The translations under genes and the position numbers were made by a program. A stretch of DNA of 10,999 bases from DAOUMU01 sp034409055 (lineage in GTDB: Bacteria > Chloroflexota > Anaerolineae > 4572-78 > J111). The DNA is taken from the NCBI GenBank assembly GCA_034409055.1, contig DAOUMU010000025.1, positions 1 through 10,999 on the forward strand, read 5' to 3'. Under the pieces are notes generated by a model. The model saw only the letters and a program-made list of their open reading frames with translations. It did no database searches and had not been told where the DNA came from. Positions 1 through 6,410 of the stretch are shown one piece after another (position 1 is the first letter of the stretch; every line of letters begins with the position of its first letter).

Positions 1-247
1 AGCGAGGCCGACCTGAGCGAGGCCGACCTGACTGAGCTGGGCCAACCTGCTCGGGGCCGACCTGCGCTGGGCCAACCTGAACCAGGCCAACCTGAACCAG
101 ACCGACCTGGGCAAGGCCGACCTGGGCGGGGCCGACCTGAACCAGACCAACCTGAGCGAGGCCAACCTGATCTGGGCCGAGTATGATCCATTGACGGAAT
201 GGCCGGATGGTTTTGATCCTGAGAAGGCTGGGGCTATCAATTGGTAG
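1..247 (+). pseudogene. Pentapeptide-repeat protein, 3' part, frameshifted
   Basis: The reading frame shows repeated A(D/N)Lxx units, the hallmark of pentapeptide-repeat proteins, which fold into a right-handed quadrilateral beta-helix. Frame 1 covers the first units (codons 1-36). The units from position 32 onward continue only in frame 2, ending with a tail rich in acidic and aromatic residues (EWPDGFDP ... AINW) and TAG at 245-247; similar tails are common in this family. The break falls at a tandem CTGA-CTGA at 28-35. Removing one copy restores an unbroken ADLSWANL register. As written, frame 1 would run into TGA at 184-186 and lose the tail. The 5' end lies outside the window. It may be a true pseudogene, a phase-variable gene or a sequence error. 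Molecular function cannot be assigned from these repeats alone. Confidence 0.8.
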
Positions 248-295
248 CAGAGTAGCAAAGTGGCAGAGTAACAAGTAGCAGGGTAGCAGGGTAAC
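245..295 (+). repeat. Degenerate octamer tandem repeat, consensus TAGCAGRG
   Basis: Six consecutive units are visible: TAGCAGAG, TAGCAAAG, TGGCAGAG, a 7-base TAACAAG, TAGCAGGG and TAGCAGGG, followed by a partial TAAC. The first TAG is the stop codon of the pentapeptide frame. Because the period is 8 bases, the TAG triplets fall in all three frames. It is non-coding downstream of the stop and its function is unknown. Confidence 0.8.
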
Positions 296-435
296 ATTGG
301 TTGAAAGCGAGGCTTTATTGCCGAAAAGACTTTGTGTAGTCCATAGTGCACAAAAAGAAAAACCCTACTTTTAACCAGGTTGAAAATCACTGAAAGTTAC
401 ATTGTCAAGATTTTTTTATCACGCATGGCACCAAT

Positions 436-506
436 TAACGAACTTCACGAATGATTTTATAAAATTCGTGTCATTCGGCCCTTCGTGTCATTCGTGATCT
501 TCGTTA
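436..506. repeat. Imperfect inverted repeat with internal 13-bp direct repeat
   Basis: The outer arms, 436-452 (TAACGAACTTCACGAAT) and 490-506, are reverse complements at 15 of 17 positions. Inside, TTCGTGTCATTCG occurs twice, at 465-477 and 482-494, with a 17-bp period. A perfect 12-bp palindrome ATTTTATAAAAT lies at 454-465. This looks like a dispersed intergenic repeat or a mobile palindromic element of the MITE/REP kind, but only one copy is present in the window. Confidence 0.6.
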
Positions 507-514
507 GTAAAAGC

Positions 515-556
515 GGGGCACATGGGAAACGGGGGAGTGGGACTGTTGGGCTTGGG
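515..556 (+). other. Putative G-quadruplex motif
   Basis: Six G-runs of three or more lie close together: 515-518, 524-526, 531-535, 539-541, 548-550 and 554-556. Spacers between them are 5, 4, 3, 6 and 3 bases. This satisfies the G3+N1-7 rule with runs to spare. It lies on the non-template strand about 185 bp before the recombinase start. Folding is a prediction. Confidence 0.5.
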
Positions 557-679
557 AGTAAGGATGATTGGCTGGGAATGGAGTGAATTAGGAAGCATAT
601 GATGGTTAAATTACTCTCAAAGTGGGAATTTGGGCTTGTCAGAATCGAGAAAGAGTGGTAGAATTTGATTAAACATTAC

Positions 680-707
680 ACTTCGCAAAATATTATTTTT
701 GCGAAGT
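680..707. promoter_or_regulatory. 28-bp dif/lox-like palindrome (11-6-11), candidate Xer core site
   Basis: The arm ACTTCGCAAAA (680-690) and its perfect reverse complement (697-707) flank an asymmetric 6-bp centre, TATTAT (691-696). An 11-6-11 architecture is that of Xer core sites such as dif, with an 11-bp binding site per recombinase monomer. The position, 34 bp before a Xer-type gene, matches the known XerS/difSL and XerH/difH arrangement, in which the site lies beside its recombinase gene. The alternative is an operator: the centre TATTAT could also be the -10 of the recombinase promoter (TTAAAC at 669-674, 16-bp spacer), so the palindrome might bind a repressor or the recombinase itself. 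Confidence 0.5.
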
Positions 708-741
708 AAGGAGTAAAATCAGGACCAAGGAGGCTATTTTC

Positions 742-1833
742 ATGTCCGAGAAAAATTTTACGACATCGTCATCCCAAACAACCACCTCGACGACGACGAC
801 AACCAGGCAGCCAACCGAGCCAGAGACGGCTGCCCCTATCCGCCAAGCCGACACTCCCCCGACCGTGGCCCTGGCTTTAGATTTATATCTGGACGAGATC
901 GGCAAAAGCCGGGCCAGTGGCACCCTGACCACTTATCACTACACCATCGAAAAGTTCAAGACCACGCTGAGCCAACGGAACACCCCTCCGGCAACCACCC
1001 CCCTATCGGCTATGAGCAACGACTGGATTCAGTGGTTTCTGGATGATCTGCGCACGCTGGAGCCAACGACGGAGCGGGGCTACCTGGCTGCGGTGATGGG
1101 CTTCTACGAGTACGTAGTGGCTAAAAACTGGCTGGAACTGAATCTGACCGAAATGCGCTACTTCGTCAAACGTCGCCAGCGTAAATTGCCCCAAAAAATG
1201 CAGCGATTTCCCAAGCAGCAAATCGAGAAGTTATTACAGGCCCTGGATGAGCTGGCCACCGGTCCCTTCAAAGATGATCGGGAGCAACTGACCGTACTGC
1301 GTGACCGGGCTTTACTTTATCTGTTGGCCGATACCGGCCTGCGTGTTTCCGAAGCCTGCTCCCTCAAACGGGACTACATCGATTGGGCTGAGGCAGAACT
1401 GTTTGTGACCGGCAAAGGTAGTAAAGAAGCCAGAATACGCATCTCCAAGCGTACGCTGGCCCACTTGCAACTTTATTTAAACGCCCGCTGGGAGTTGGAT
1501 GCAGGTCAACCCCCCTCCCCTACCGAACTGCCTCTCTTTGCCCGTCATGATAAGCGGGCCGGTAGTAAGGTTTTGCCGATTTCTTCTCGTTCGGTGCAAC
1601 AGACGGTTGATCGGTGGGTGTCTCGTTTTTTAGGCGATGGATATCTACGCGAAATAACGCCGCACACTTTCCGGCATTACTTTGTGACCACGATCCTGCG
1701 TAGCACCGGCGGCGACGTTGAGATTGCCAAGAAATTGGCCCGCCATGCTGACATTAGCACGACCATGCGCTATGCTCACTTGAGCGACGAAGAGCTGGAC
1801 CAAGCTTACTATGATATCTTTGATGCCAATTAG
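742..1833 (+). CDS. Xer-type tyrosine recombinase/integrase
   Basis: This is a site-specific recombinase that cuts and rejoins DNA through a 3'-phosphotyrosyl intermediate. The protein has 363 residues. Residues 1-40 are a Thr/Ser/Pro-rich, probably disordered extension; about 42-145 form the SAM-like core-binding domain and about 155-355 the catalytic domain. All catalytic residues are visible: R201 (TGLRVSEA), K225 (TGKGSKE), H308 and R311 (TPHTFRH), H335 (ARHADIST) and Y344. The R-to-K spacing of 24 and the H-to-Y spacing of 9 match XerD. The start is supported by AAGGAGG at 727-733, 8 bases before ATG. It is about 60 residues longer than typical XerC/XerD because of the N-terminal extension. 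No phage, integron or conjugation genes accompany it. It could be the chromosomal dimer-resolution enzyme, a single-recombinase Xer system or the integrase of an element. Stop TAG. Confidence 0.9.
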   Translation: MSEKNFTTSSSQTTTSTTTTTRQPTEPETAAPIRQADTPPTVALALDLYLDEIGKSRASGTLTTYHYTIEKFKTTLSQRNTPPATTPLSAMSNDWIQWFLDDLRTLEPTTERGYLAAVMGFYEYVVAKNWLELNLTEMRYFVKRRQRKLPQKMQRFPKQQIEKLLQALDELATGPFKDDREQLTVLRDRALLYLLADTGLRVSEACSLKRDYIDWAEAELFVTGKGSKEARIRISKRTLAHLQLYLNARWELDAGQPPSPTELPLFARHDKRAGSKVLPISSRSVQQTVDRWVSRFLGDGYLREITPHTFRHYFVTTILRSTGGDVEIAKKLARHADISTTMRYAHLSDEELDQAYYDIFDAN

Positions 1834-1845
1834 TTAGTACTTTTT

Positions 1846-1874
1846 TTGCCAGAGATTAATATATATTATATAAT
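1846..1874 (+). promoter_or_regulatory. Predicted sigma70-type promoter of the GntR regulator gene
   Basis: TTGCCA at 1846-1851 and TATAAT at 1869-1874 are separated by exactly 17 bases, close to the ideal vegetative promoter. Transcription would begin near 1881, giving a leader of about 50 bases to the ATG at 1931. A second candidate, TTGACA at 1903-1908 with TATAAA at 1923-1928, has only a 14-bp spacer and is less likely. Confidence 0.6.
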
Positions 1875-1894
1875 CGCTAATTATATAATATATA
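1860..1894. promoter_or_regulatory. AT-only perfect palindrome over the promoter, candidate GntR operator
   Basis: Arms 1860-1874 and 1880-1894 are perfect 15-bp reverse complements made only of A and T, around the 5-base centre CGCTA. The palindrome covers the predicted -10 box and start point of the regulator gene, the usual position for an autorepressor operator. GCTAATT also repeats at 1876-1882 and 1898-1904. Transcribed, it would form a weak hairpin after the recombinase gene, so a contribution to termination is possible. Confidence 0.5.
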
Positions 1895-1930
1895 ATAGCT
1901 AATTGACAGATGGTAGAGTAAATATAAAAA

Positions 1931-2656
1931 ATGCAATCACGTGAGCCCCTTCGTATCGAACATGAGCCACAAAGATTGTCCGATGCCGCTTTCGAGGCTC
2001 TACACAAGGCTATCCTCAGCGGAAAGTTGGCCCCTGGTGAGTGGCTGCGCCAGGAGGCTCTGGCCAAGGAACTGGGTGTTAGCCAAATCACTGTGCGTGA
2101 AGCGCTGAACAGGCTGGTGAGTGAGGGCCTGTGCATTCGGGTTCCCTATAAGGGGGTGCGGGTGGTGGCTCTATCTCTTGATAACCTGGAAGATATTTAT
2201 ACGGTACGGGGCTTACTGGAAGGATTGGCAGCCGAGTTGGCCGCCGGCCGCATTACACCTGAAGAACTGGCCCAAATGCGAGAACTTTTACCGGCCACCA
2301 TCGTCAACGCTGACCCAAAAAGTGTGAATAGAGCACGAGTGGCCAATCGCCAGTTTCACGAGATAGTTATTCAGGCCAGCGGCCGCCAGTTTCTGATCCA
2401 GATGTTGCGGCAGGTTTGGGGCTGGATTGATCCTTTGATGGTTTATGCTCGCACCTTGGAAACAGGTAAAGGCGCAGAAATCCGTCAGCAGTGGGGAGAG
2501 CGGGACCGATACCAACATGCCCGCCTTTTGGAGGCGCTGGAAGCCGGAGACGGTCCGCGAGCACGTCAGGTGGTGGCTGAATACGTAGAGGAAGCCTGGC
2601 ACAACCTGGCCTCTGTTATTATGGGTTCGTCTACCGAGGAAAATAAAGGTGAATAG
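1931..2656 (+). CDS. GntR-family transcriptional regulator, FCD (FadR/VanR) subfamily
   Basis: This is a one-component, ligand-responsive DNA-binding regulator of 241 residues, the normal FCD length. Residues about 15-80 form the winged helix-turn-helix, with the GntR signature ILSGKLAPGEWL followed by LAKELGVSQITVREAL as recognition region. Residues about 85-225 form the all-helical FCD ligand domain. H143 (QFHE), H196 (QHARLL) and H224 (AWHN) fit the three conserved metal-binding histidines; the usual preceding acidic residue appears to be N139. FCD regulators commonly sense carboxylates or amino-acid-related molecules. Its position just before a transporter and catabolic operon suggests that it controls that operon and itself; the palindrome at 1860-1894 supports autoregulation. 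The ribosome site is weak (GGTAGAG near 1912-1918). Stop TAG. Confidence 0.92.
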   Translation: MQSREPLRIEHEPQRLSDAAFEALHKAILSGKLAPGEWLRQEALAKELGVSQITVREALNRLVSEGLCIRVPYKGVRVVALSLDNLEDIYTVRGLLEGLAAELAAGRITPEELAQMRELLPATIVNADPKSVNRARVANRQFHEIVIQASGRQFLIQMLRQVWGWIDPLMVYARTLETGKGAEIRQQWGERDRYQHARLLEALEAGDGPRARQVVAEYVEEAWHNLASVIMGSSTEENKGE

Positions 2657-2806
2657 TGGAGAGTTGTCCGCTGCCAGCACTAGAGAAAGAATTCGGTAGC
2701 GAAGGCTCTCTTCGAAAGAAAGGAGGGATACCATAAGTATACGGGACAGGTTTTTAATTTCTAATTTTTAAATTCAAATTTTTGATGTAGCCAAGGAGGA
2801 AAAAAG
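2657..2806 (+). promoter_or_regulatory. Leader region of the transporter operon
   Basis: No gene is present. TTGTCC (2664-2669) with AAGAAT (2687-2692) at 17 bp is a mediocre promoter match. A GTATAC core at 2737-2742 resembles the centre of operators known for some FadR-type GntR proteins, but it is too short to be conclusive. An A+T-rich run (2750-2785) precedes a strong ribosome site AAGGAGG (2793-2799), 7 bases before the first ATG and 10 before the second. Confidence 0.35.
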
Positions 2807-4291
2807 ATGATGAAGAGATATCTAATTTTGTTAATGGTGGCCGTAATATTGGCTGTACCGGCTGTTTCTGGTGCTGCCCCCTTAGCTCAGGGTGAAGATT
2901 ACACCATTCAGGCGGATGACTGGTTGAGCAAATTGTCAGAGAAATTCCTGGGTGACGTGTTAGCTTATCCGGCTATCACTTACTACACCAACCAAAAGAG
3001 TGCTGAGGATGATAGTTATGCCAAAATCACCAATTCTGATGAGATTGAAATAGGCTGGAAGATTTATATTCCCTCCAAAGAGGAAGCTGAGGCTTACTTC
3101 GCCGGTGCCACTGAAATCATAGGTGCTACTGAAGGGGACACTATCAAGATCGGGGCAGTTGGCCCCCTGTCGGCTCCTGGTTCTTTCCAGGCCGGAACGG
3201 AAATGAAAAACGCAACCGAAATGGCCATAGACGAAATCAATGCGGCTGGCGGCATACTTGGCAAGCAGGTCGAATTAATCTTTGGCGATACCGAAGGACT
3301 GCCGGAACGCGGTACGGCCGTAGTCGAGCGCTTGATCACAAAGGATGAAGTAGTTGGCCTCACCGGCGAGTATCACAGCGGTGTTGGCTTGACCGAGATG
3401 GAAGTGGCTCACAAATATGGCGTGCCGGTCGTCTTTGCCGAACCCTGGGCTGACGAGGTCACTGCCAGTGGCTATCCAGAAATCTTCCGCATTGCCCCCT
3501 CTATTGAGTTCTACAGCAGTATTGCTACCAATTACATTGCCGAGGTAGGCTGGAAGAAAATCGTCTTTATCGTTGAAGACACGGATTACGGCCGCCTGCA
3601 AGCCGAGGAGTGGAAAAACCAATTGGCGGACATGGGCATTACCGACGTCCAGGTTTTCTTTGCCGACATCAAAACTGAAGATTATACCCCTATCCTGCAG
3701 CGCATCCAGCAAGACCCGCCCGATATGTTGGCCGGTGTTGTGACCGGCATTGGGAACAGCCGCTTGCTGCGTCAAGCCTGCGACCTGGGCCTGGCCCCCA
3801 CCGCTCAAACCGCCTACTACGCCAGTGTTGACGCTCAATACCCGGAATACTGGGAAAACGTCGGTGAGTGTGGGCAGTACACCTTCTTTACCTACGTCGG
3901 CCTGCCCGAATCGCTCTGGAACGAGAAAACCCCGGCCTTTATGCAGAGCTACGAAGAGCGTTACGGGCAACAGCCTGGTGGATCGGCGATGGCCGCTTAT
4001 GATGCCACCTACCTGCTGCTGCAAGGTATTGAGCAGGCTGGTTCCACGGATCCCCAAGCCATCATTCAGGCGTTAGAAAATATCAAGTACACCGGCGTTA
4101 TGGGAGATTTTTGGTTTGAGTACACCTCTGCCAACCCGGTACCGGACGGCGTAGCCGGTTGGATGTGGCACCAGTGGCCGACCCCCAACACCTATATCAT
4201 CCAATATACGGAGGTCAATCAGTCGACCGGCGATGCCCCGGTTGTCTTCCCTCGTGAACGAGCAAGTGGTCCAATTTATACCTCGCCATAG
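2807..4291 (+). CDS. livK: LysM domain fused to a Liv-type ABC substrate-binding protein
   Basis: This is the extracytoplasmic solute receptor of the adjacent HAAT-type importer; 494 residues. Residues 1-28 form a signal peptide (basic start, hydrophobic core, Ala-rich end). Residues about 31-89 match a LysM fold (YTIQADDWLSKLSEKFLGD ... GWKIYIP), a peptidoglycan-binding module. Residues about 113-470 are a type I periplasmic-binding fold of the LivK class, opening with IKIGAVGPLSAPGSFQAG and containing AIDEINAAGGILGK. There is no lipobox cysteine; the only cysteines are C325 and C355. Ordinary family members are about 370-420 residues and lack LysM, so the extra domain may replace a lipid anchor. 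Aromatic residues such as Y189, W214 and Y337/Y338 are in regions that could line the pocket, but the ligand cannot be read from sequence. The livK symbol denotes class, not substrate. Stop TAG. Confidence 0.88.
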   Translation: MMKRYLILLMVAVILAVPAVSGAAPLAQGEDYTIQADDWLSKLSEKFLGDVLAYPAITYYTNQKSAEDDSYAKITNSDEIEIGWKIYIPSKEEAEAYFAGATEIIGATEGDTIKIGAVGPLSAPGSFQAGTEMKNATEMAIDEINAAGGILGKQVELIFGDTEGLPERGTAVVERLITKDEVVGLTGEYHSGVGLTEMEVAHKYGVPVVFAEPWADEVTASGYPEIFRIAPSIEFYSSIATNYIAEVGWKKIVFIVEDTDYGRLQAEEWKNQLADMGITDVQVFFADIKTEDYTPILQRIQQDPPDMLAGVVTGIGNSRLLRQACDLGLAPTAQTAYYASVDAQYPEYWENVGECGQYTFFTYVGLPESLWNEKTPAFMQSYEERYGQQPGGSAMAAYDATYLLLQGIEQAGSTDPQAIIQALENIKYTGVMGDFWFEYTSANPVPDGVAGWMWHQWPTPNTYIIQYTEVNQSTGDAPVVFPRERASGPIYTSP

Positions 4292-4328
4292 TTAACCTGG
4301 TATAACTATCCGCTCCGGTTCAAGAGTT

Positions 4329-4374
4329 GAGGAGTAAGCAACACAGTGCTTTCAAGGCCGATGTTTTACTCCTC
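4329..4374 (+). other. Stem-loop in the spacer after the binding-protein gene
   Basis: GAGGAGTAA (4329-4337) pairs with TTACTCCTC (4366-4374). A smaller stem AAGCA/TGCTT (4336-4340 with 4347-4351) competes for its inner bases. A further 5-bp stem TCCGT/ACGGA is at 4381-4396. None is followed by a T-run, so processing or mRNA stability is more likely than termination. Confidence 0.45.
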
Positions 4375-4420
4375 GCACAATCCGTGTTCGTACGGAATCC
4401 TGATCTCAGATGTAGTTTCA

Positions 4421-4470
4421 GGCGAGTCTCCCACTACACTTTAGAGTGAGTAATTGTCGGGAGGCTCGCC
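4421..4470 (+). other. Long stem-loop before the first permease gene
   Basis: GGCGAGTCTCCC (4421-4432) pairs with GGGAGGCTCGCC (4459-4470) in 12 positions, one of them a G-U pair in RNA. An inner CACT/AGTG helix (4437-4448) can form within the 26-base loop. It ends 12 bases before the ribosome site of the permease gene (GGAGGG, 4483-4488). There is no T-run. Such hairpins between a binding-protein gene and its permease often stabilise the upstream message and lower downstream expression; that role is inferred here. Confidence 0.5.
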
Positions 4471-4494
4471 CAGTCATTATCTGGAGGGAAACTT

Positions 4495-5394
4495 ATGGAC
4501 TATTTCTTATCACTGGTCATAACCGGGTTGATTATAGGCATAATTTACGCACTGATGGCGTTGGGGTTGACGTTGATTTTTTCGATTCTCAATGTCATCA
4601 ACTTTGCCCACGGCGAATTTTATATGTTGGGCGGATACGCTTCATACTTCATTCTGACCACATTTGTCGGCTTTAACCCATTTCTCGCTGTGCTTGTAAG
4701 TGGCTTGCTTGGTATTCTACTGGGGCTGGCCTTTGAGCTGCCCTTCTTACGACCTATACACCTGGGCCGCATCGAACGTCCGGCTGAGTACGCTATTCTC
4801 GTCACGTTTGGTCTATCCTTTTTTCTGCAAAACTTGGCCCTGGCTACCTTCGGTCCTTATCCCCATCGTCCTCCTTCGTTTTTCTCCGGTTGGAGAACAG
4901 TCAGCCTGGGTATAGTCAATGTCAGTACCGACAGGTTGACAGCCAGTATCCTTTCACTACTTCTACTGGCCTTGATGCTGCTCGTCATCAATAAAACCTG
5001 GATGGGCAAGGCGTTACAGGCAGTGAGCCAAAATAAAGATGCAGCGGCGATTGTGGGTATCAATTCACTACGAATGAATACCCTGGCTTTTAGTTTGGGA
5101 GTGGGATTGGCAGCAGTAGCCGGTGCGCTGCTAGCTCCAACTTTTTCGGTTGTACCCGACGTCGGGGCTGAGCCTTCCATTCGTTCCTACATCATCATTG
5201 TGCTGGGTGGGATGGGCTCGATCCGGGGCAGTATCTTCGGTGGACTTCTGATCGGCCTGGTCGAAAGCCTGGGGGCTGGCTATTTTCCAGATCCCAGCCG
5301 GGGATTGACTTATAAGACTGCGTTTGGCCTCATTATTTTTGCACTGGTCTTGCTCTTCAAACCAACCGGATTTTTTGGGAGGAAAGAGACATGA
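4495..5394 (+). CDS. livH: HAAT/Liv ABC transporter permease, LivH type
   Basis: This is an inner-membrane permease of 299 residues that forms half of the translocation channel for an amino-acid-like solute delivered by the binding protein. The family motif NVINFAHGEFYMLGGY is at about 33-48. About eight hydrophobic segments are visible, and the C-terminal region carries the LGGMGSIRGSIFGGLLIG motif of BPD_transp_2 permeases, which lies near the contact with the ATPases. Length is typical. The ATG has a ribosome site GGAGGG 6 bases upstream. The gene overlaps the next permease by 4 bases (ATGA), implying translational coupling. The symbol denotes subunit class; leucine is not necessarily the substrate. 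Confidence 0.93.
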   Translation: MDYFLSLVITGLIIGIIYALMALGLTLIFSILNVINFAHGEFYMLGGYASYFILTTFVGFNPFLAVLVSGLLGILLGLAFELPFLRPIHLGRIERPAEYAILVTFGLSFFLQNLALATFGPYPHRPPSFFSGWRTVSLGIVNVSTDRLTASILSLLLLALMLLVINKTWMGKALQAVSQNKDAAAIVGINSLRMNTLAFSLGVGLAAVAGALLAPTFSVVPDVGAEPSIRSYIIIVLGGMGSIRGSIFGGLLIGLVESLGAGYFPDPSRGLTYKTAFGLIIFALVLLFKPTGFFGRKET

Positions 5395-6410
5395 CGACTG
5401 ACACTAAGATTACGAGTCGCCGTTTCCCATTTCGCGTTCAATGGGCGCTGGTCTTCGTTGCGCTGGTAGTAGCCATACTGGCTCCCCTCTTCTTGCAGAG
5501 CTACTGGCTGCACGTGGTCATCATTGCCTACTTTTACGCCCTGTTAGCCGCCAGTTGGTCCCTGCTGGCCGGTTACGCCGGCCAATTCTCATTTGGACAT
5601 ATGGCTTTTATGGCCATTGGTGGCTATACCACCGGCCTGCTGGGAAAATATCTGGGGGTGCCGCCGCTGCTCGGCATTGTGTCGGGAACCATTGTGGCCG
5701 GTCTGGCCGGCCTGGCTATCGGCATGCTGGTACTGCGGTTTAAAGCAGCCTACCTGGCCCTGTTCACCATTGCTTTTTCGGAAATTCTACGACTGACCCT
5801 CAAGGGCGAGGCAGAATTTACGCGTGGGGATCACGGATTGCACGTAGCCCCTCTTTTGGGCGAGGAGACCATCTCTCGCGTGCCATACTATTATATCATG
5901 CTGGCCGTGCTGGTAATTTGCTTGTTGCTGCTGTATTGGCTGGCAAACTCCCGTATCGGCTTATTCCTGCGGGCCATTCGAGAAGACGAAGTGGCCGCCG
6001 CCTCCCGAGGTGTAAATGTAGTACGCTACAAAGTGCTGGCCTTTGTTATTACCAGTATGATGGCCGGCCTGGCCGGAACTTTCTTTGCGCACTATGTTAC
6101 CATCTTGACCCCGAACATTATAGTCATTCCTCAAATGGGATTGGTTATTGCTATGGCCATCATCGGTGGTGTAGAAAGTATGCTGGCCGCAGCGATTGGC
6201 GGGATCATTATCCAGGTTAGCCTGGAGGCGTTACGGGAATTTGGGGCCTGGCGGTTGGTTATCTTTGGCGCCCTATTGGTCATCACCTTACGTTTTGCCC
6301 GAAATGGTCTGCTGGCCCCCCTACTCCAACAGTTAACTGGCACAACTCCCCGCGCAGAGTCACGAGAAAAAGAAACTCTGGAAGAATTACGAGAGGAGGT
6401 TGAGGCCTGA
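5391..6410 (+). CDS. livM: HAAT/Liv ABC transporter permease, LivM type
   Basis: This is the second membrane subunit, 339 residues, pairing with the LivH-type permease. It carries the LivM hallmark GYAGQFSFGHMAFMAIGGY (61-79) and the conserved AIREDEVAAASRGVNV-type cytoplasmic loop thought to contact the nucleotide-binding subunits. Multiple hydrophobic segments run from about residue 18 to 310. The C terminus ends in a charged, helix-prone tail rich in Glu and Arg (about 318-339), a little longer than usual. Ribosome site GGGAGG (5377-5382) lies inside the end of livH. Its TGA shares one base with the ATG of the next gene (TGATG), indicating tight coupling. Confidence 0.93.
   Translation: MTTDTKITSRRFPFRVQWALVFVALVVAILAPLFLQSYWLHVVIIAYFYALLAASWSLLAGYAGQFSFGHMAFMAIGGYTTGLLGKYLGVPPLLGIVSGTIVAGLAGLAIGMLVLRFKAAYLALFTIAFSEILRLTLKGEAEFTRGDHGLHVAPLLGEETISRVPYYYIMLAVLVICLLLLYWLANSRIGLFLRAIREDEVAAASRGVNVVRYKVLAFVITSMMAGLAGTFFAHYVTILTPNIIVIPQMGLVIAMAIIGGVESMLAAAIGGIIIQVSLEALREFGAWRLVIFGALLVITLRFARNGLLAPLLQQLTGTTPRAESREKETLEELREEVEA

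Larger units (their letters stand above)
296..679. other. Gene-free intergenic stretch with structured repeats
   Basis: I see no credible gene on either strand here. It contains an inverted repeat (436-506), an internal direct repeat, a short AT palindrome (454-465) and a run of G-tracts (515-556), listed separately. The remainder, including 296-420 and 557-660, shows no tRNA-like fold, protein motif or clear promoter. A TTGATT at 665-670 or TTAAAC at 669-674 could serve as a -35 element for the recombinase gene. Confidence 0.6.

Noticed and set aside
465..494. CRISPR array
   Set aside because: Only two 13-bp copies with a 4-base gap, no spacers of typical size and no cas genes.
1831..1860. 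Intrinsic terminator of the recombinase gene at the T-run 1841-1847
   Set aside because: No stable GC stem precedes the T-run; the nearby palindrome lies after it and is AT-only.
1834..2136. Minus-strand gene over the regulator promoter
   Set aside because: It runs antisense to the clear GntR gene, begins in it and ends in AT-rich palindrome; composition and motifs are those of a shadow frame.
4446..4676. Small gene ahead of livH
   Set aside because: It overlaps the stem-loop and the conserved start of livH in another frame and shows no protein family features.
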